The notes beneath the pieces were generated by a model. It was not told where the DNA came from and searched no databases. It worked only from the letters and a program-made list of their open reading frames with translations. From Candidatus Omnitrophota bacterium (GTDB lineage: Bacteria > Omnitrophota > Gorgyraeia > JABMRN01): 7,371 nt of DNA. Positions 6,367 to 7,371 of the stretch are shown here, piece by piece (the stretch's first letter is position 1; every line of letters begins with the position of its first letter). The stretch is from the NCBI GenBank assembly GCA_013202515.1, contig JABMRN010000165.1, forward strand, positions 1-7,371. The letters are read 5' to 3'. Both the position numbers and the translations under genes were made by a program.

Positions 6367-7371
6367 ATAAGGGAAATCGTTTTTGCCATTTCACTCGATA
6401 TGTTTCGTGGAACAAGATCGCCAATGTAGGACTCGTCAATAATCGTTGCAAACTCATCCTTCCATATAGAGCTTTTATGCTTCATTAAATAATTCGTAAA
6501 AATATATGCCGTACAGTTGAAATATAACCCTTCAAATAGTACTGTCGAAGTTCCGGTAAGCATAACATGGCATCTCATTAAAAGTTTATAAGTGCTCTCA
6601 GTGCTAATTTTAACTTTATCCGGATATTTGGCAGAAAAATCATGCCACATCTTAATATAATACGCTGTTTCTCTGGGGTGACATTTCACAATAAAACATT
6701 TATTCTTGGCATAAGCACTTCTATCTATATAATTATGTAAAAAATTCATAAATTGTTCATTGCTACCTGTTTGAGCAGCAACTAAAATACAATTTTTATT
6801 CTTTTCCGCATCCTTCATAATTGAAAGGTTCGGATGGCCGATAACTTTAATATTTTCTTTAGCATAAAACCCATTTAGAACAAGGGCATCCTCCCAATAT
6901 TTTCCATACCAAAGATATTTATCGGGAATAACCATTTTTGCTTTCAACGGATGAAGGCAACGACTATAACTATATCCCGGCTGTTCAGGAAAGGAATAGC
7001 CATGCTGATATTCAAAAACAGGCACCTTCATTTTTTTTAAAACTAGTGTCTCCGCTTCATTTCCATAGGATGCTATTAAATAAAGAAAATGGCTTGGCCT
7101 AATTAAGCCATAAAATATGTAATACAAAAAGAAACCTGCCGCTAATGTAGAGATGGTTTTTTCAGCATTTTTGCACCCAATTCCTATTTCCTTAAAAAAT
7201 TTGGCTCTTCTTAGCGCATATACTTTGGCAATCGACAAAAAATATAAGACCTTGCCTAAATATGGTGTTAATCTTGCCACAATATTTATCGGTAAATCGA
7301 TATGCGGTATTATTTTTCTGTTCCGATAGTATTCAACCTCCCGATAACCTACATCCCCCACTACCAGTACA
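6309..7371 (-). CDS. GT-B-like surface glycan biosynthesis protein, 5' truncated
   Basis: The reading frame is open to the right edge. The GTG at 7361 is internal, since the residues before it continue a beta strand (VLVVGD), so the true start is outside the window. About 353 residues are visible. Counting from the GTG codon at 7361, they include EYQHGYSFPEQPGY (117-130), YLWYGKYW (149-156), VIGHPN (173-178), VKCHPRE (225-231) and LTGTSTVLFEG (268-278). The QHG, GHP, HPRE and TSTxLFEG series is seen in GT-B-like proteins of capsule and O-antigen loci, including polysialyltransferase-like and CDP-glycerol transferase-like families. A hydrophobic stretch at about 72-100 may be buried or touch the membrane. 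The likely role is transfer of a sugar or phosphosugar during glycan assembly. The 3' end overlaps the cytidylyltransferase frame by up to 58 bases, depending on that gene's start. Confidence 0.7.
   Translation of the reverse strand, partial: VLVVGDVGYREVEYYRNRKIIPHIDLPINIVARLTPYLGKVLYFLSIAKVYALRRAKFFKEIGIGCKNAEKTISTLAAGFFLYYIFYGLIRPSHFLYLIASYGNEAETLVLKKMKVPVFEYQHGYSFPEQPGYSYSRCLHPLKAKMVIPDKYLWYGKYWEDALVLNGFYAKENIKVIGHPNLSIMKDAEKNKNCILVAAQTGSNEQFMNFLHNYIDRSAYAKNKCFIVKCHPRETAYYIKMWHDFSAKYPDKVKISTESTYKLLMRCHVMLTGTSTVLFEGLYFNCTAYIFTNYLMKHKSSIWKDEFATIIDESYIGDLVPRNISSEMAKTISLMWAPFNGRMLRETLSYKII

Noticed and set aside
7359..7361. GTG as the start of the right-hand gene
   Set aside because: The frame stays open to the window edge, the preceding codons continue a typical hydrophobic strand (VLVVGD), and nothing upstream within the window resembles a ribosome binding site.

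Overview
All eight genes found in this window lie on the minus strand and run from right to left. They are packed tightly, with overlaps or gaps of 4 to 47 bases, so they look like one operon inside a surface-polysaccharide (O-antigen, capsule or S-layer glycan) locus. Both end genes are cut by the window edges, so the locus extends in both directions. The organism cannot be named from this sequence. The DNA is AT-rich (hand counts on sampled lines give about 30 to 43 percent GC, depending on the gene) and uses the standard code, with both ATG and GTG starts. Two predicted iron-sulfur proteins of the U32 family fit a bacterium that lives at least partly without oxygen.

In order of transcription the genes are: a 5'-truncated GT-B-like glycan protein (7371-6309); a cytidylyltransferase of the acylneuraminate (CMP-sialic/nonulosonic acid) type (6366-5599); a second GT-B-like protein (5594-4560); two adjacent U32 'peptidase-family' proteins (4566-3604 and 3599-2673); a zinc-ribbon class I methyltransferase (2676-1753); a putative sugar O-methyltransferase (1705-410); and the glutaminase domain of an asparagine synthase-type amidotransferase (399-1, cut by the window).

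The most interesting part is the U32 pair. The second protein resembles UbiV of E. coli over its whole length, including the four cysteines that hold the UbiV [4Fe-4S] cluster at nearly the same positions. The first resembles UbiU-type U32 proteins but carries a rearranged cysteine set. UbiU and UbiV work as a heterodimer in oxygen-independent hydroxylation of the ubiquinone ring. Here a similar pair sits among sugar-activation, glycosyltransferase and methyltransferase genes, with no quinone gene in view. My inference is an oxygen-independent hydroxylase acting on a sugar or nonulosonic acid, possibly followed by O-methylation and by amidation through the AsnB-type enzyme.

No RNA genes, insertion sequences, CRISPR arrays, long repeats or clear terminators were seen. 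No stretch over 300 bases lacks a gene.
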